From Clostridiales bacterium (GTDB lineage Bacteria; Bacillota; Clostridia; Tissierellales; Sedimentibacteraceae): DNA of 21,209 bases. The position numbers and the translations under genes are program-made. Shown here piece by piece: positions 1-8,224 of this stretch. The notes under the pieces are model-generated. The model saw only the letters and a program-made list of their open reading frames with translations. It was not told where the DNA came from and searched no databases. Where the stretch lies: contig DNNJ01000125.1 in the NCBI GenBank assembly GCA_003487955.1, positions 9,610 to 30,818 on the forward strand, given 5' to 3'. Numbering within the stretch: position 1 is the stretch's first letter; each line of letters opens with the position of its first letter.

Positions 1-17
1 AATAATGGAGGGAAAAT

Positions 18-329
18 ATGTCTTTAGAAATTGAAAACAAAATACAGGATAGCATTATAGAAATAAAACCAATCGGAGAAGTAGATATATACACTTCTCC
101 TAAACTGAAAAATCAAATATTTGCATTGATTGAAGAAAGAAATACCGACATCATTATTGACGGTGAAAGCTTGGAGTATATTGACAGTACAGGTCTTGGG
201 GTTTTGATGAGCATTTATAAAAAGATGCAGGAAAACAGTTTAAATTTAAACATAATAAATTTAAAGCCCAATATTTATAAACTTTTTGACATTACAGGTT
301 TAAACAAAGTTTTTAATATCCGGGAGTGA
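18..329 (+). CDS. rsbV: Anti-sigma factor antagonist, STAS domain (RsbV/SpoIIAA family)
   Basis: Cytoplasmic partner-switching protein. In this family the unphosphorylated form binds the anti-sigma factor and frees the sigma factor. The 103-residue length is typical, and the STAS fold fills the whole protein. The diagnostic IDSTGLGVL motif places the phosphorylatable serine at Ser57, and the C-terminal NLKPNIYKLFDITGLNKVF stretch is also characteristic. The ATG at 18 follows a GGAGGG site at 7-12. The stop codon overlaps the ribosome site of the next gene (GGGAG, 322-326), and only 4 bases separate the two genes, so translation is likely coupled. The order antagonist, anti-sigma factor, sigma factor fits rsbV-rsbW-sigB or spoIIAA-spoIIAB-sigF. 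The sigma-factor sequence favours the first. The promoter lies outside the window. Confidence 0.9.
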   Translation: MSLEIENKIQDSIIEIKPIGEVDIYTSPKLKNQIFALIEERNTDIIIDGESLEYIDSTGLGVLMSIYKKMQENSLNLNIINLKPNIYKLFDITGLNKVFNIRE

Positions 330-333
330 TGAA

Positions 334-708
334 ATGGATGAAATATTATTGAAAATTCCCAAAAAATCCGAATATATGAGCACAATAAGATTAACATCAT
401 CTGCTCTTTCAAATTTAAAAGGTTTCAACATTGATGAAATTGAGGATATAAAGGTAATAATATCTGAAATTTGCACATTTTTTATTAAGAATTTAAGCCT
501 TAGCACGGAAGAGCTTGAAATAAGTTATCAAGTTTTCCCAAATAAGATTATTGTGACGGTAGCTGATTTAAATGCCGGCGAAATATCTGAAGATAGCTTA
601 AATGATGATATGAGCGTAATGATTATTGAAAGTTTGTCTGATAATTTCAATTATGATTTAAACAATAAAACAATAACCTTTGAAAAAACTAAAATAGGCG
701 TTGATTAA
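334..708 (+). CDS. rsbW: Anti-sigma factor, degenerate RsbW/SpoIIAB-like (GHKL fold)
   Basis: This is the likely anti-sigma factor of the cassette, by its position between the STAS antagonist and the sigma factor, its 124-residue length, and remnants of the GHKL pattern. The helix EDIKVIISEICTFF (38-50) matches the N-box helix of RsbW/SpoIIAB (SEACTNA-like), with Glu45 kept. The ATP-binding asparagine is replaced by Phe49. The glycine-rich G1 and G2 boxes are missing: VADLNAGE (76-83) and NDDMSVMIIESLSD (90-103) stand where RsbW has D-x-G and GGLGL-type loops. The family phosphorylates the STAS serine using ATP. From these losses I infer that this copy may not bind ATP and may act by binding alone. 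The start is an ATG 4 bases after the rsbV stop. The 3' end reaches 708, one base before the preferred start of the sigma gene. Confidence 0.75.
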   Translation: MDEILLKIPKKSEYMSTIRLTSSALSNLKGFNIDEIEDIKVIISEICTFFIKNLSLSTEELEISYQVFPNKIIVTVADLNAGEISEDSLNDDMSVMIIESLSDNFNYDLNNKTITFEKTKIGVD

Positions 709-709
709 T

Positions 710-1471
710 ATGTGTGAAGCGGATAAAAACTACAAGTGTATTAAAAACTATGATTTGTTTTTACTTTATCATGAAAAAAGAGATATTGAAGTAAGAAATC
801 AAATTTTTGAAAAATATAAATACATGGCTGAAATCATATCTCGTAAATACAGCAACAGGGGTATTGAGCATGATGATATATACCAAATTGCATGCATGGG
901 ACTGATTTTTGCCATAGAAAGATTTGATATAACAAAAGGATTTGAATTTACAAGTTTTGCAACACCAACCATATTAGGAGAAATAAAAAAATATTTCAGA
1001 GATAAGGGCTGGGCTGTTAAGGTGCCCAGAAAAATTCAGGAAATATCAAGAAAGGTAAATGAATATAACAATATTTTGGCAGGCAAGCTTCACAGGGCGC
1101 CAACTATAAAGGAAATTGCCGAATATGCAAACAGTACCGAGGAAGAAGTTTTGGAAGCCTTTGAGGCAGGAAGAATGTTTAATTCCCAGTCTCTTGATGA
1201 AAAGTTTGATTTAAGCAAGGATGAAAATGACATATCGCTCATGGATGTTGTGGGAGCAGAGGATAAACATTTTAATCTGATTGAAAATAAAGATTTTATA
1301 AACAAATCAATGAGCAAATTGAATGACCTTGAAAAAAATATCATTATTCAGAGGTTTTATAAAAATAAAACTCAAAGCGATATTGCAAAAGAATTAAAAA
1401 TATCTCAAATGACTGTATCAAGAATAGAGAAAAAATCTTTGGAAAAATTAAGAATTGAATATTATAAGTAA
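710..1471 (+). CDS. sigB: RNA polymerase sigma factor, sigma-B type (sigma-70 group 3)
   Basis: Alternative sigma factor of 253 residues with regions 2, 3 and 4. Region 2 (about 31-101) carries DIYQIACMGLIFAIERFD and SFATPTILGEIKKYFRDKG. Region 3 is about 107-181. Region 4 (about 200-248) has the helix-turn-helix TQSDIAKELKISQMTVSRIE. The ATPTILGE and RDKGWAVKVPRK patterns are of the sigma-B/stress type; sporulation sigma-F usually has a YAVPMIIGEIRR-like sequence and no KGW segment. A TTG at 701 is in frame, but the AGG at 696-698 sits only 2 bases from it and 11 from the ATG at 710, so the ATG is preferred. The target regulon cannot be read here. The UPF0182 gene 27 bases downstream is a likely co-transcribed partner. 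Confidence 0.88.
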   Translation: MCEADKNYKCIKNYDLFLLYHEKRDIEVRNQIFEKYKYMAEIISRKYSNRGIEHDDIYQIACMGLIFAIERFDITKGFEFTSFATPTILGEIKKYFRDKGWAVKVPRKIQEISRKVNEYNNILAGKLHRAPTIKEIAEYANSTEEEVLEAFEAGRMFNSQSLDEKFDLSKDENDISLMDVVGAEDKHFNLIENKDFINKSMSKLNDLEKNIIIQRFYKNKTQSDIAKELKISQMTVSRIEKKSLEKLRIEYYK

Positions 1472-1498
1472 AAAGGATATTAAAAAAAAGGAGGTAAT

Positions 1499-4336
1499 AT
1501 GAAAAAAGGAAGATTATTTGTAATTGGAGTTATTGTTATTGTATTTTTGGTAATTAATTCATTTACCGGCCTAGTAGAATTTATTACAAATTATTTGTGG
1601 TTTAAAGAAGTGGGCTATACCGAAACATTCTTTACCAAAATCAAAGCGCAAATTATGATTGGAGTTCCAATTTTTATAATATTAAGCATCTTATTGTATA
1701 TATTTATAAAGAAACTAAAGAAAAAATATGATGAAGAATCAGAAGTTATTAATGTAAATAAAAAAAACAATTTATATATTAAATTGATATCTGCAGGAAT
1801 AAGTCTCTTTATAACATTGAATATAATATCCACCATGTGGTTTGAAATTCTTCAATATATAAATGGTGTAGAATTTGGAGCAGCTGACCCTATCTTTAAT
1901 AATGATGTGAGTTTTTATGTATTTAAACTGCCCCTTATAAATACAATCGTAAACTCGATTATTTCCATACTATTTCTGTTGACAGTAATTATAATATTGT
2001 TTAACGGCTTTCTTGCGCTTAAGGACAGCATAAAGAATGTTTCAGAGCAATTTGAAGACATACAGCAATTTCCCCGCCGGCATTTAGATTTAAGTAATAT
2101 TTTAAATAAAAAGTTTGCTGAAAGAATAATAAATCAGCTTTCAATTATAGGCGTTCTATTAATTTTATTACTTGGTGCGAGATATGTATTAAGAAGCTAT
2201 GATTTATTATATTCCCGGTTAGGACGTGTATTTGGAGCAGGATATACGGATATTAACATTACTTTGAATTTATACAGAATATTAGCTGTAGGATGTGTTG
2301 TTGCTGCAGCAACTTTTTTTATCGGTGCAAGAAAAAGAAATTTGAAAATAGCATTGGCAGTTCCTGCAGCACTTATTATTATTTCAATTGCAGGAACCGG
2401 TTTGGCAGGCGGTGTAGAAAAGTTCATAGTTGAGCCTGACCAGTTGTCAAAAGAAACAGAATACATGCAATACAGCATAAAAAGCACTCAAAGTGCTTAT
2501 GCTTTAAAAGATGTAAAAACAATACAATTTCCTGCCAATAACAATTTGACAATTGATGATTTACAAAATAACCCCCAAGTAATGGACAATATAAGAATAA
2601 ATGACCAGGAGCCTTTAATTCAAGTTTACAATCAGCTGCAGGGTATCAGACCCTATTATGTGTTTAATGATGTAGATGTGGACAGATATGTAATTGACGG
2701 CGTTTACAAGCAGGTTTTCCTTTCAGCAAGGGAGCTTGACCAAGACAGATTAAATGAACAGGCAAGAACCTGGGTCAATCAATATTTAAAATACACTCAC
2801 GGCTATGGAATAACGGTATCCACCGTAAATAATGTTACACCTCAGGGACAGCCTGAAATGCTGGTTAAAAATATTCCGCCGACAACGGAAACAAACTTTA
2901 ATATCCAAAGACCTGAAATATATTTTGGTGAAAAAACCAATAATTATATAATTGTAAATACAGACGAAAAGGAATTTGATTATCCTTCAGGCGCCGATAA
3001 TGTTGAAACATTATACGAAGGCGAAGCAGGAATCAACCTTTCTTTCTTTAACAGACTTATGTTTAGCATAAGAATGGGCAGCTACAGAATGATGATATCC
3101 AACAATATTGACAGCAATTCCAAAATCTTAATCAATAGAAACATTATGCAGAGGGTTTTTGAAATAGCTCCTTTTATGTACTATGACCCGGATGCATATA
3201 TTGTAGTAAATCAAGATGACGGCAAATTATACTGGATTATTGAAGGATTTACCGTAAGCGACAGATTCCCTTATTCACAACCTACAGACATATTTATTAA
3301 CGGAATGAGTGTTAATTATGTAAGAAACTCAGTAAAGGTTGTTATAGATGCATATGACGGCTCAATTGATTTTTATGTGGTAGATGAAAATGACCCTATT
3401 ATAAAAACCTATGACAAAATTTTTACGGATTTATTGAAACCAATTGATGAAATGCCTGAAGGTCTGAGAAAACATATAAGATATTCACAAGCATATTTCG
3501 ATGTACAGTCAGATATGTACAGATTGTACCACATAGAAAATACAACGGTTTTCTTTGGAAGAGAGGATTATTGGGATTTGGCAAATGAAAAATATATGGA
3601 CGGAGGAGAAGGACCTGCAGGCTCGAGTTATCTGATGTTTAAACTTCCAGGTGAGGATGGTGTTGAATTTTTATTGACCAATCAATATACTCCACAAAAT
3701 AAAGATAATATGATAGCACTTCTTGCAGCACGAAATGACGGCGAAAGTTACGGTGAGCTCGTGCTGTACGAATTCCCCAAAACAAAAGTAATTGCCGGAC
3801 CTAATATGATTGAAACAAAAATTGACCAAGATACAAATATATCTTCACAACTTACATTGTGGAGTCAAATGGGTTCAGATGTTTTGAGAGGAAACACTGT
3901 GGTAATCCCAATAGAAGAATCCTTGCTGTATGTAGAGCCCATATATTTGAAATCAGATACAGACAGCAATTTCCCTGAAATGAAAATGGTTGTTGTATCC
4001 TATGGCGATAAAATATTGATGGAGCCTACATTAGATACAGCCATAGAAAGGCTTTTTGGTATATCTGAACAAAAACCAGAAAGACCTCAAGAGCCCGATA
4101 CAGAATATGACGATACCAATATAAATGACTTAATTAATAAAGCTAATGAAATATTCAACGATGCCAATAAAGCCTCACAAAACGGGAATTGGGCAGAATA
4201 CGGCAGAAAAATTGATGAATTGGAAAGAACTTTAAATCAGCTTAATGTTATGATAAACGGTGGGCAGCAAGAAACTCAGGAAGAATTAACGGACGAAGAA
4301 TTAGCTGTTCAGGAAGAAGAAATAAACGAAAACTAA
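1499..4336 (+). CDS. UPF0182 family large integral membrane protein
   Basis: A 945-residue protein recognised as UPF0182, a family of unknown function found in Firmicutes, Actinobacteria and Cyanobacteria. Seven hydrophobic segments occupy the N-terminal third (about 5-27, 49-71, 93-113, 146-172, 213-231, 259-276, 282-302). A large, mostly polar and presumably extracytoplasmic domain follows to about residue 860. Family-like stretches include DPIFNNDVSFYVFKLP (130-145), the KETEYMQYSI segment after the last helix, and LQGIRPYYVFNDVDVDRY. The C-terminus is a short helical region followed by a strongly acidic tail rich in Glu. An AAGGAGG site lies just before the ATG. The 27-base gap from sigB suggests the same transcript, hinting at an envelope-stress role; that is inference. 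A hairpin terminator follows the stop. Confidence 0.9.
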   Translation: MKKGRLFVIGVIVIVFLVINSFTGLVEFITNYLWFKEVGYTETFFTKIKAQIMIGVPIFIILSILLYIFIKKLKKKYDEESEVINVNKKNNLYIKLISAGISLFITLNIISTMWFEILQYINGVEFGAADPIFNNDVSFYVFKLPLINTIVNSIISILFLLTVIIILFNGFLALKDSIKNVSEQFEDIQQFPRRHLDLSNILNKKFAERIINQLSIIGVLLILLLGARYVLRSYDLLYSRLGRVFGAGYTDINITLNLYRILAVGCVVAAATFFIGARKRNLKIALAVPAALIIISIAGTGLAGGVEKFIVEPDQLSKETEYMQYSIKSTQSAYALKDVKTIQFPANNNLTIDDLQNNPQVMDNIRINDQEPLIQVYNQLQGIRPYYVFNDVDVDRYVIDGVYKQVFLSARELDQDRLNEQARTWVNQYLKYTHGYGITVSTVNNVTPQGQPEMLVKNIPPTTETNFNIQRPEIYFGEKTNNYIIVNTDEKEFDYPSGADNVETLYEGEAGINLSFFNRLMFSIRMGSYRMMISNNIDSNSKILINRNIMQRVFEIAPFMYYDPDAYIVVNQDDGKLYWIIEGFTVSDRFPYSQPTDIFINGMSVNYVRNSVKVVIDAYDGSIDFYVVDENDPIIKTYDKIFTDLLKPIDEMPEGLRKHIRYSQAYFDVQSDMYRLYHIENTTVFFGREDYWDLANEKYMDGGEGPAGSSYLMFKLPGEDGVEFLLTNQYTPQNKDNMIALLAARNDGESYGELVLYEFPKTKVIAGPNMIETKIDQDTNISSQLTLWSQMGSDVLRGNTVVIPIEESLLYVEPIYLKSDTDSNFPEMKMVVVSYGDKILMEPTLDTAIERLFGISEQKPERPQEPDTEYDDTNINDLINKANEIFNDANKASQNGNWAEYGRKIDELERTLNQLNVMINGGQQETQEELTDEELAVQEEEINEN

Positions 4337-4340
4337 ACAC

Positions 4341-4388
4341 AAAAAAACAAGCACCGGCAGCTATCATGGCTTCCGGTGCTTTATTTTT
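4341..4388. terminator. Bidirectional rho-independent terminator
   Basis: The stem AAGCACCGG (4349-4357) pairs with CCGGTGCTT (4373-4381), extended inside by AGC with GCT. T-rich sequence follows on the plus strand and a run of seven A precedes it, giving a U-tract on the minus strand. It serves the convergent UPF0182 and S-layer-protein genes. Confidence 0.88.
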
Positions 4389-4393
4389 CTTGA

Positions 4394-7300
4394 TTAGACT
4401 CTGGTCAGTTGAATGTAACGCATCAGAATCGCAGCTACTTCAGCACGAGTTGCGTTTCCCTGTGGATTCAGGCTCTTGTCCGAACCTAAAATCAGACCGT
4501 TTTCCACTGCCCATTGCATTGCGGGAGTTGCCCAGTCGCTGACCTGTCCTGCATCAGCAAAATCGTTTATGTCATGGTCTGAAGCAGGGGAGCCGGTGTA
4601 ACGATACAGAATCGAAATCAGCTGCTCACGGGTCACATCAGCCTCCGGCAAAGAGCCGTCGGAAATGCCATTGTCTCTTGCCCATATTTGTGCAGCAGAA
4701 TACCAAGAGCTTCCGCTGTCAGCAGTATGACCGTCCAATCGAGCGAGAACAGTCCAGACCATTGCACGTGTCATTTGATTGTCAGGCGAGAACGTTGAAT
4801 TAGAAGTACCTGCAAACAGCCCTCTGCTGATTACATAGTCTATAGCATCCTTGCCCCAGTGGCTTGCAGTATCATTCATCTTTCCCGGTGCATCCGGTGC
4901 CACAACAGGAGGAGCAGGCTTCTTTTCGGGTGTTGACTGAGGAACCGGTGTGGTCGGAGTTGTAGGAGGTGTCATACTTCCTCCGGAGGATGAACTGCTG
5001 CCACCGCCTGTAAAAGTCCAATGGGCATAGATGGTGGTATCGGCAGTGAAGACAGTATTTGTCGTCACTGGTGTTCCTCCGCTAACTTCTGTAAACCAGC
5101 CGTTAAAACGGTAACTGCCGGACCGCGTCGGAGTTAAAAGAACAGATAACTTGCCGTCTGCATCGGTGTTCAAGGTGCCGGGAAAAAGTGTGTTGCCACC
5201 GTTTATGTCAAAGGAAACCGTATAAATTTCTGCACTTTCCGGCTGTACTCGCACATATTTGCTGGCGGTGAAGGTCGCTTCAACCGGACTTGTAACTTCC
5301 GTGGCTGTAGATGTTTTATCCCCTGCAAATACCGTATGCCCATAAGAGCCGTTAAAGGAAGGCTCCTTATTGAAGGCAAAGTGACCGGATGCACCTTGAG
5401 TCTGGACAGTGATAATGCCGTCGTTGATCACTATGCTGTCACCCTGTAAGCCCTTAGAATTATATGAAGTCAGGTTCAAATTTCCCCTTTCGATGGTGAG
5501 TACTCCATTTGTTTTCAAGCAGCAAGCCGCTCCCTCATTTCCATATTCCACAACTATCAGACTGCCGCCAATATCCACTGTGAGATTGTCAGCTCCCAAA
5601 ATACCTGTGACTGAATCATATATTGTCAAGCTGCCCTTACCTGTTAGAGAAAGGGATTTTCCGCTTAAGATACCAATTTGTACATTGTAGCCTTCACTAG
5701 TTTCCGGGTTGCTTGGCCATGTACCTATCCGGTTCTGGCCCACAAGCTCGACAATTAAATCATCTTCCGTATATATAGCATCAATTAATGATGAAGTTGG
5801 AGTGATGACCGCCTTATTCAGAGTCAGAGTCTTGGTGGCAGGGTTGTAGCTCACTCTGCCGCTGATGCCCTGGCCGGTAATGTTGTCTTTGTTGGAGTCA
5901 TTAACGGAGACATCCAAAACTTTTAGATAAGGGATAACTTCATAAGTTGCAGTAACTTCTACCCTACCTTTTGGCATAATAAAGTCTGTGCTTGAATCCT
6001 GCGCGTCGATGAGAGTAACACCGCCGCTCTGCACAGTCCACTTTTTAAACTGCTGACCTGCCGGAGCAGGGTCTGCCGTAAGCATGACAGTTTCACCAGG
6101 TGCTGCTGTCGATTTATTTGCCGTTCCATTATTGACGTTGATTGAGTAAGCACCGAATTCGGACAGCTTTACAAACTTGTAGGCGCTGATTTTCCCGTCC
6201 GTAAAAGGTAAAACGGTTTTATTGATACCTGCACCACCGGGGTCAACATTAGAGTCTGTATTGGCCCACCATGTGTATGCAGGAGCAGTCAGTTCCATAT
6301 TACTATTATATTCTAAAAGGAATGCCTTATCATTTCCGCTTAAAATTAGAGTGCCTCCGGCATGGGTTATTTTACCATATGGCATGTATGCTCCGTAGCT
6401 TGCCGAAGTTCCAGTACTAGCTGTGGCTGTGACACTGCCGCCATTTATGGTCATGCCGTCAGCGCAAATCCCGCTGGAATTATCGGCGCTGCCGCCGATG
6501 GCTGTAATGTTGCCGCTGTTAATGATTACATCACCGGAATAAGAAAAAATCCCAGAGGAATAGGAGTCTGTACTTGTACCGCCTGTGGTTGTGAGGGAAC
6601 CACTACCTGAAAAAGTAATATCATTTTCTGAATCAATTCCATAGCTAGGACCATTGCCTGAATAGCAGCTGGCAAGAGCATTCTGTGAGTCGGAAGCCAG
6701 CACAATTTCCACTGCCCCGTTTACAATTTTCAGTGCTGTTGCGGCATCGCTTGTGTAGTCAAATCCCGTAAGAATCAGCTTCTTTTCAGTTTCCTTCCAG
6801 GTGTATCCACTCACATCATCAGCTGCAGGACCGGTTAATGCAGCCAAACGGAAGGGATTTGCACCTTCTTCAGATGTATCCAGAATTAGAGTGGGATTCG
6901 ATAAAAAGTCATTTACTTGTTGTCCGTCCACAGTGACATTACCGCCGATGACATTGATGGAAGAGAGTACTATTCCGCTTATATTTACCGTGCCATCGAT
7001 TACGGTCAAGCCGCTTTCAAGATCGCCGCAGATATTTACCTCGCCCGAGCTTACAACGACATCGGCATTAACATTTCCGCTATAGCCAATAGCTGCCCCA
7101 GTGGTTGTCAGCTTACCGCCGTTGACATACACCGATGATAAATCAACAGCGTCGTAGGTACTGCCTCCCGCTGCCGTAAGTGAACCGTAGAGATATAGGC
7201 TGCCAGAGCTGCTAAGTCCATAATTGTTTCTGTTAGTTATGTCCACGCTTGCCTCTGCCTCGATAGTAACATCTCCTGAAGCATGTACTGCGTTATTAAT

Positions 7301-7771
7301 ACCGGATTCGTTTACTTTCACAGTGCCGCTGTGGAAAGTTAATGTACCACCGGTATACAAAGCGTTGGTAAAATCCTGGCCACCGTGTGTTATTGTTAAG
7401 GTTCCCCCACCATCACCGACACTGATGATAAGATTGCCTTCACAATGGATTGCATCAGGTGCGTAAGGATCGTCGACGTTAAGTGAAACATCCCTGTTGT
7501 AAATTAGATTAATAATGTCATCTTCATCACAATCGATTTCAATGTAATCACCGCCATAACTGCTGTTCAGTGTAAGGGTGGCGGTGGATGCATCCCATGC
7601 CCAGCCGGTACCACTATTATCACTCGCAAGGCTTATACCGGTTTCTCCCCCAATGTCCATGGTACCGGAAGCCATACTCCCTGTTTCGGCAGAAACTGTC
7701 AAGGGCAGCATTGTCATAATCATACAAACTGCTAAAACCAAGCTTCCGATTCTTTTTACTTTTTGATTCAT
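4394..7771 (-). CDS. Secreted multi-domain surface protein with three SLH domains
   Basis: An exported 1125-residue protein anchored to the cell wall. Residues 1-29 form a signal peptide (basic start, hydrophobic core, SAE cleavage region). Three related glycine/threonine/serine-rich beta-solenoid-like modules begin near 56, 322 and 638, each opening with a TxxLxLxxxxx pattern and rich in NGG/GGxVTxT turns, as in carbohydrate-binding Cthe_2159-like proteins. A divergent InlB B-repeat-like domain lies near 540-612 and a second B-repeat near 850-920 (GGN...YRFNGWFTE...TIYAHW). A Gly/Ser then Pro/Thr linker (921-965) leads to SLH domains at about 967-1012, 1023-1062 and 1068-1120. The ATG is preceded by AGGAGG overlapping the stop of the upstream small gene. 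G+C content and codons differ from the flanks. The ligand is unknown; surface polysaccharide binding is inference. Confidence 0.88.
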   Translation of the reverse strand: MNQKVKRIGSLVLAVCMIMTMLPLTVSAETGSMASGTMDIGGETGISLASDNSGTGWAWDASTATLTLNSSYGGDYIEIDCDEDDIINLIYNRDVSLNVDDPYAPDAIHCEGNLIISVGDGGGTLTITHGGQDFTNALYTGGTLTFHSGTVKVNESGINNAVHASGDVTIEAEASVDITNRNNYGLSSSGSLYLYGSLTAAGGSTYDAVDLSSVYVNGGKLTTTGAAIGYSGNVNADVVVSSGEVNICGDLESGLTVIDGTVNISGIVLSSINVIGGNVTVDGQQVNDFLSNPTLILDTSEEGANPFRLAALTGPAADDVSGYTWKETEKKLILTGFDYTSDAATALKIVNGAVEIVLASDSQNALASCYSGNGPSYGIDSENDITFSGSGSLTTTGGTSTDSYSSGIFSYSGDVIINSGNITAIGGSADNSSGICADGMTINGGSVTATASTGTSASYGAYMPYGKITHAGGTLILSGNDKAFLLEYNSNMELTAPAYTWWANTDSNVDPGGAGINKTVLPFTDGKISAYKFVKLSEFGAYSINVNNGTANKSTAAPGETVMLTADPAPAGQQFKKWTVQSGGVTLIDAQDSSTDFIMPKGRVEVTATYEVIPYLKVLDVSVNDSNKDNITGQGISGRVSYNPATKTLTLNKAVITPTSSLIDAIYTEDDLIVELVGQNRIGTWPSNPETSEGYNVQIGILSGKSLSLTGKGSLTIYDSVTGILGADNLTVDIGGSLIVVEYGNEGAACCLKTNGVLTIERGNLNLTSYNSKGLQGDSIVINDGIITVQTQGASGHFAFNKEPSFNGSYGHTVFAGDKTSTATEVTSPVEATFTASKYVRVQPESAEIYTVSFDINGGNTLFPGTLNTDADGKLSVLLTPTRSGSYRFNGWFTEVSGGTPVTTNTVFTADTTIYAHWTFTGGGSSSSSGGSMTPPTTPTTPVPQSTPEKKPAPPVVAPDAPGKMNDTASHWGKDAIDYVISRGLFAGTSNSTFSPDNQMTRAMVWTVLARLDGHTADSGSSWYSAAQIWARDNGISDGSLPEADVTREQLISILYRYTGSPASDHDINDFADAGQVSDWATPAMQWAVENGLILGSDKSLNPQGNATRAEVAAILMRYIQLTRV

Positions 7772-7785
7772 TTTTTATTTCCTCC

Positions 7786-8034
7786 TCATTCTTTGTTTGG
7801 CTGTATGGTCAGCCGGTCGAGTATTTCTGCCAAGGCAATCCGAGCACCATTTTGCCAGAATATATACCGGCCGTTGGTGTCGGGGCGAGGCAGCAATTCT
7901 AAATCCCGCAGGCTGTCATATCTATGGTCTGCTTCAGGCAGGCGCCGGGTATCGAACAAAATCAAATGACCATTATTCAGCTCAATGTCCAGGGTTTGGC
8001 CGTCTAAAATATCAACTCGGGTTATTTGCAGCAT
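7786..8034 (-). CDS. DUF2442-like small protein
   Basis: An 82-residue cytoplasmic protein without signal or membrane segment. The pattern (V-x-x-LDGxxLDIxLxxG, LILFDTRRL, YDSLRDLELL, then GRYIFWQNGARIALAEIL) resembles the DUF2442 fold, where a strand pair is followed by a conserved W-x-x-G-A-x-I segment. The molecular function of that family is unknown. The start ATG follows GAGGTGA at good spacing. Its TGA stop is embedded in the AGGAGG ribosome site of the S-layer protein, so the two are a translationally coupled pair. Lying between a response-regulator promoter region and a surface-protein gene, it may be a regulator or accessory factor for that protein, but no motif shows this. Confidence 0.75.
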   Translation of the reverse strand: MLQITRVDILDGQTLDIELNNGHLILFDTRRLPEADHRYDSLRDLELLPRPDTNGRYIFWQNGARIALAEILDRLTIQPNKE

Positions 8035-8052
8035 ACGTAATCACCTCGTTTC

Positions 8053-8088
8053 TGCCGGGCATGGTGAAAGAAATTTAGTTGCCCGGCA
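8053..8088 (-). promoter_or_regulatory. Leader hairpin before the DUF2442-like gene
   Basis: Perfect 9-base arms TGCCGGGCA (8053-8061) and TGCCCGGCA (8080-8088) enclose an 18-base loop, ending a few bases before the GAGGTGA ribosome site on the minus strand. There is no U-tract, so it is not an obvious terminator. On the minus strand the loop contains TCACC, complementary to the GGTGA of the ribosome site, which could allow translational control. That role is inference. Confidence 0.5.
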
Positions 8089-8124
8089 TAATTAAAGAGT
8101 AGCAGAAAAATTTTCTTAGATGTG

Positions 8125-8148
8125 AAGGGTTAAGAAATCTTAATCCTT
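8125..8148. promoter_or_regulatory. Palindromic operator candidate between divergent units
   Basis: Two 11-base arms, AAGGGTTAAGA (8125-8135) and TCTTAATCCTT (8138-8148), separated by AA, match at 10 of 11 positions. The 2-base spacer makes an RNA hairpin unlikely, so a dimeric DNA-binding protein is the natural reading. It lies between the DUF2442/S-layer operon and the response regulator gene, so that regulator is the first candidate ligand. A related TCTTA half-site occurs at 8114-8118. Confidence 0.6.
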
Positions 8149-8190
8149 TTATAAAAAAAATTTTTTGGGATTTATTTCTTTTTAAAAATA

Positions 8191-8199
8191 TGGTAAAAT
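8191..8199 (+). promoter_or_regulatory. Extended -10 promoter for the response regulator
   Basis: TGGTAAAAT provides the TGn extension plus a TAAAAT -10 box 26 bases before the ATG at 8225. The -35 position at 17-base spacing (TTTATT) is poor, consistent with an extended -10 or an activator-dependent promoter. Confidence 0.5.
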
Positions 8200-8224
8200 A
8201 GTGCAAAAGAACCGGGGTGGAAGG

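Noticed and set aside
701..1471. The sigma gene as sporulation sigma-F in a spoIIA operon
   Set aside because: The gene order fits, but region 2 reads ATPTILGE and RDKGWAVKVPRK, the sigma-B/stress pattern, and the anti-sigma factor is far from SpoIIAB. I keep sigB with some doubt.
5409..7766. Several plus-strand open frames opposite the S-layer protein gene
   Set aside because: They are low-complexity complements of the Gly/Thr-rich coding strand, lack ribosome sites and resemble no family.
8201..8224. GTG at 8201 as start of the response regulator
   Set aside because: It coincides with the expected transcription start after the -10 box, and the ATG at 8225 gives the standard receiver N-terminus with a good ribosome site.
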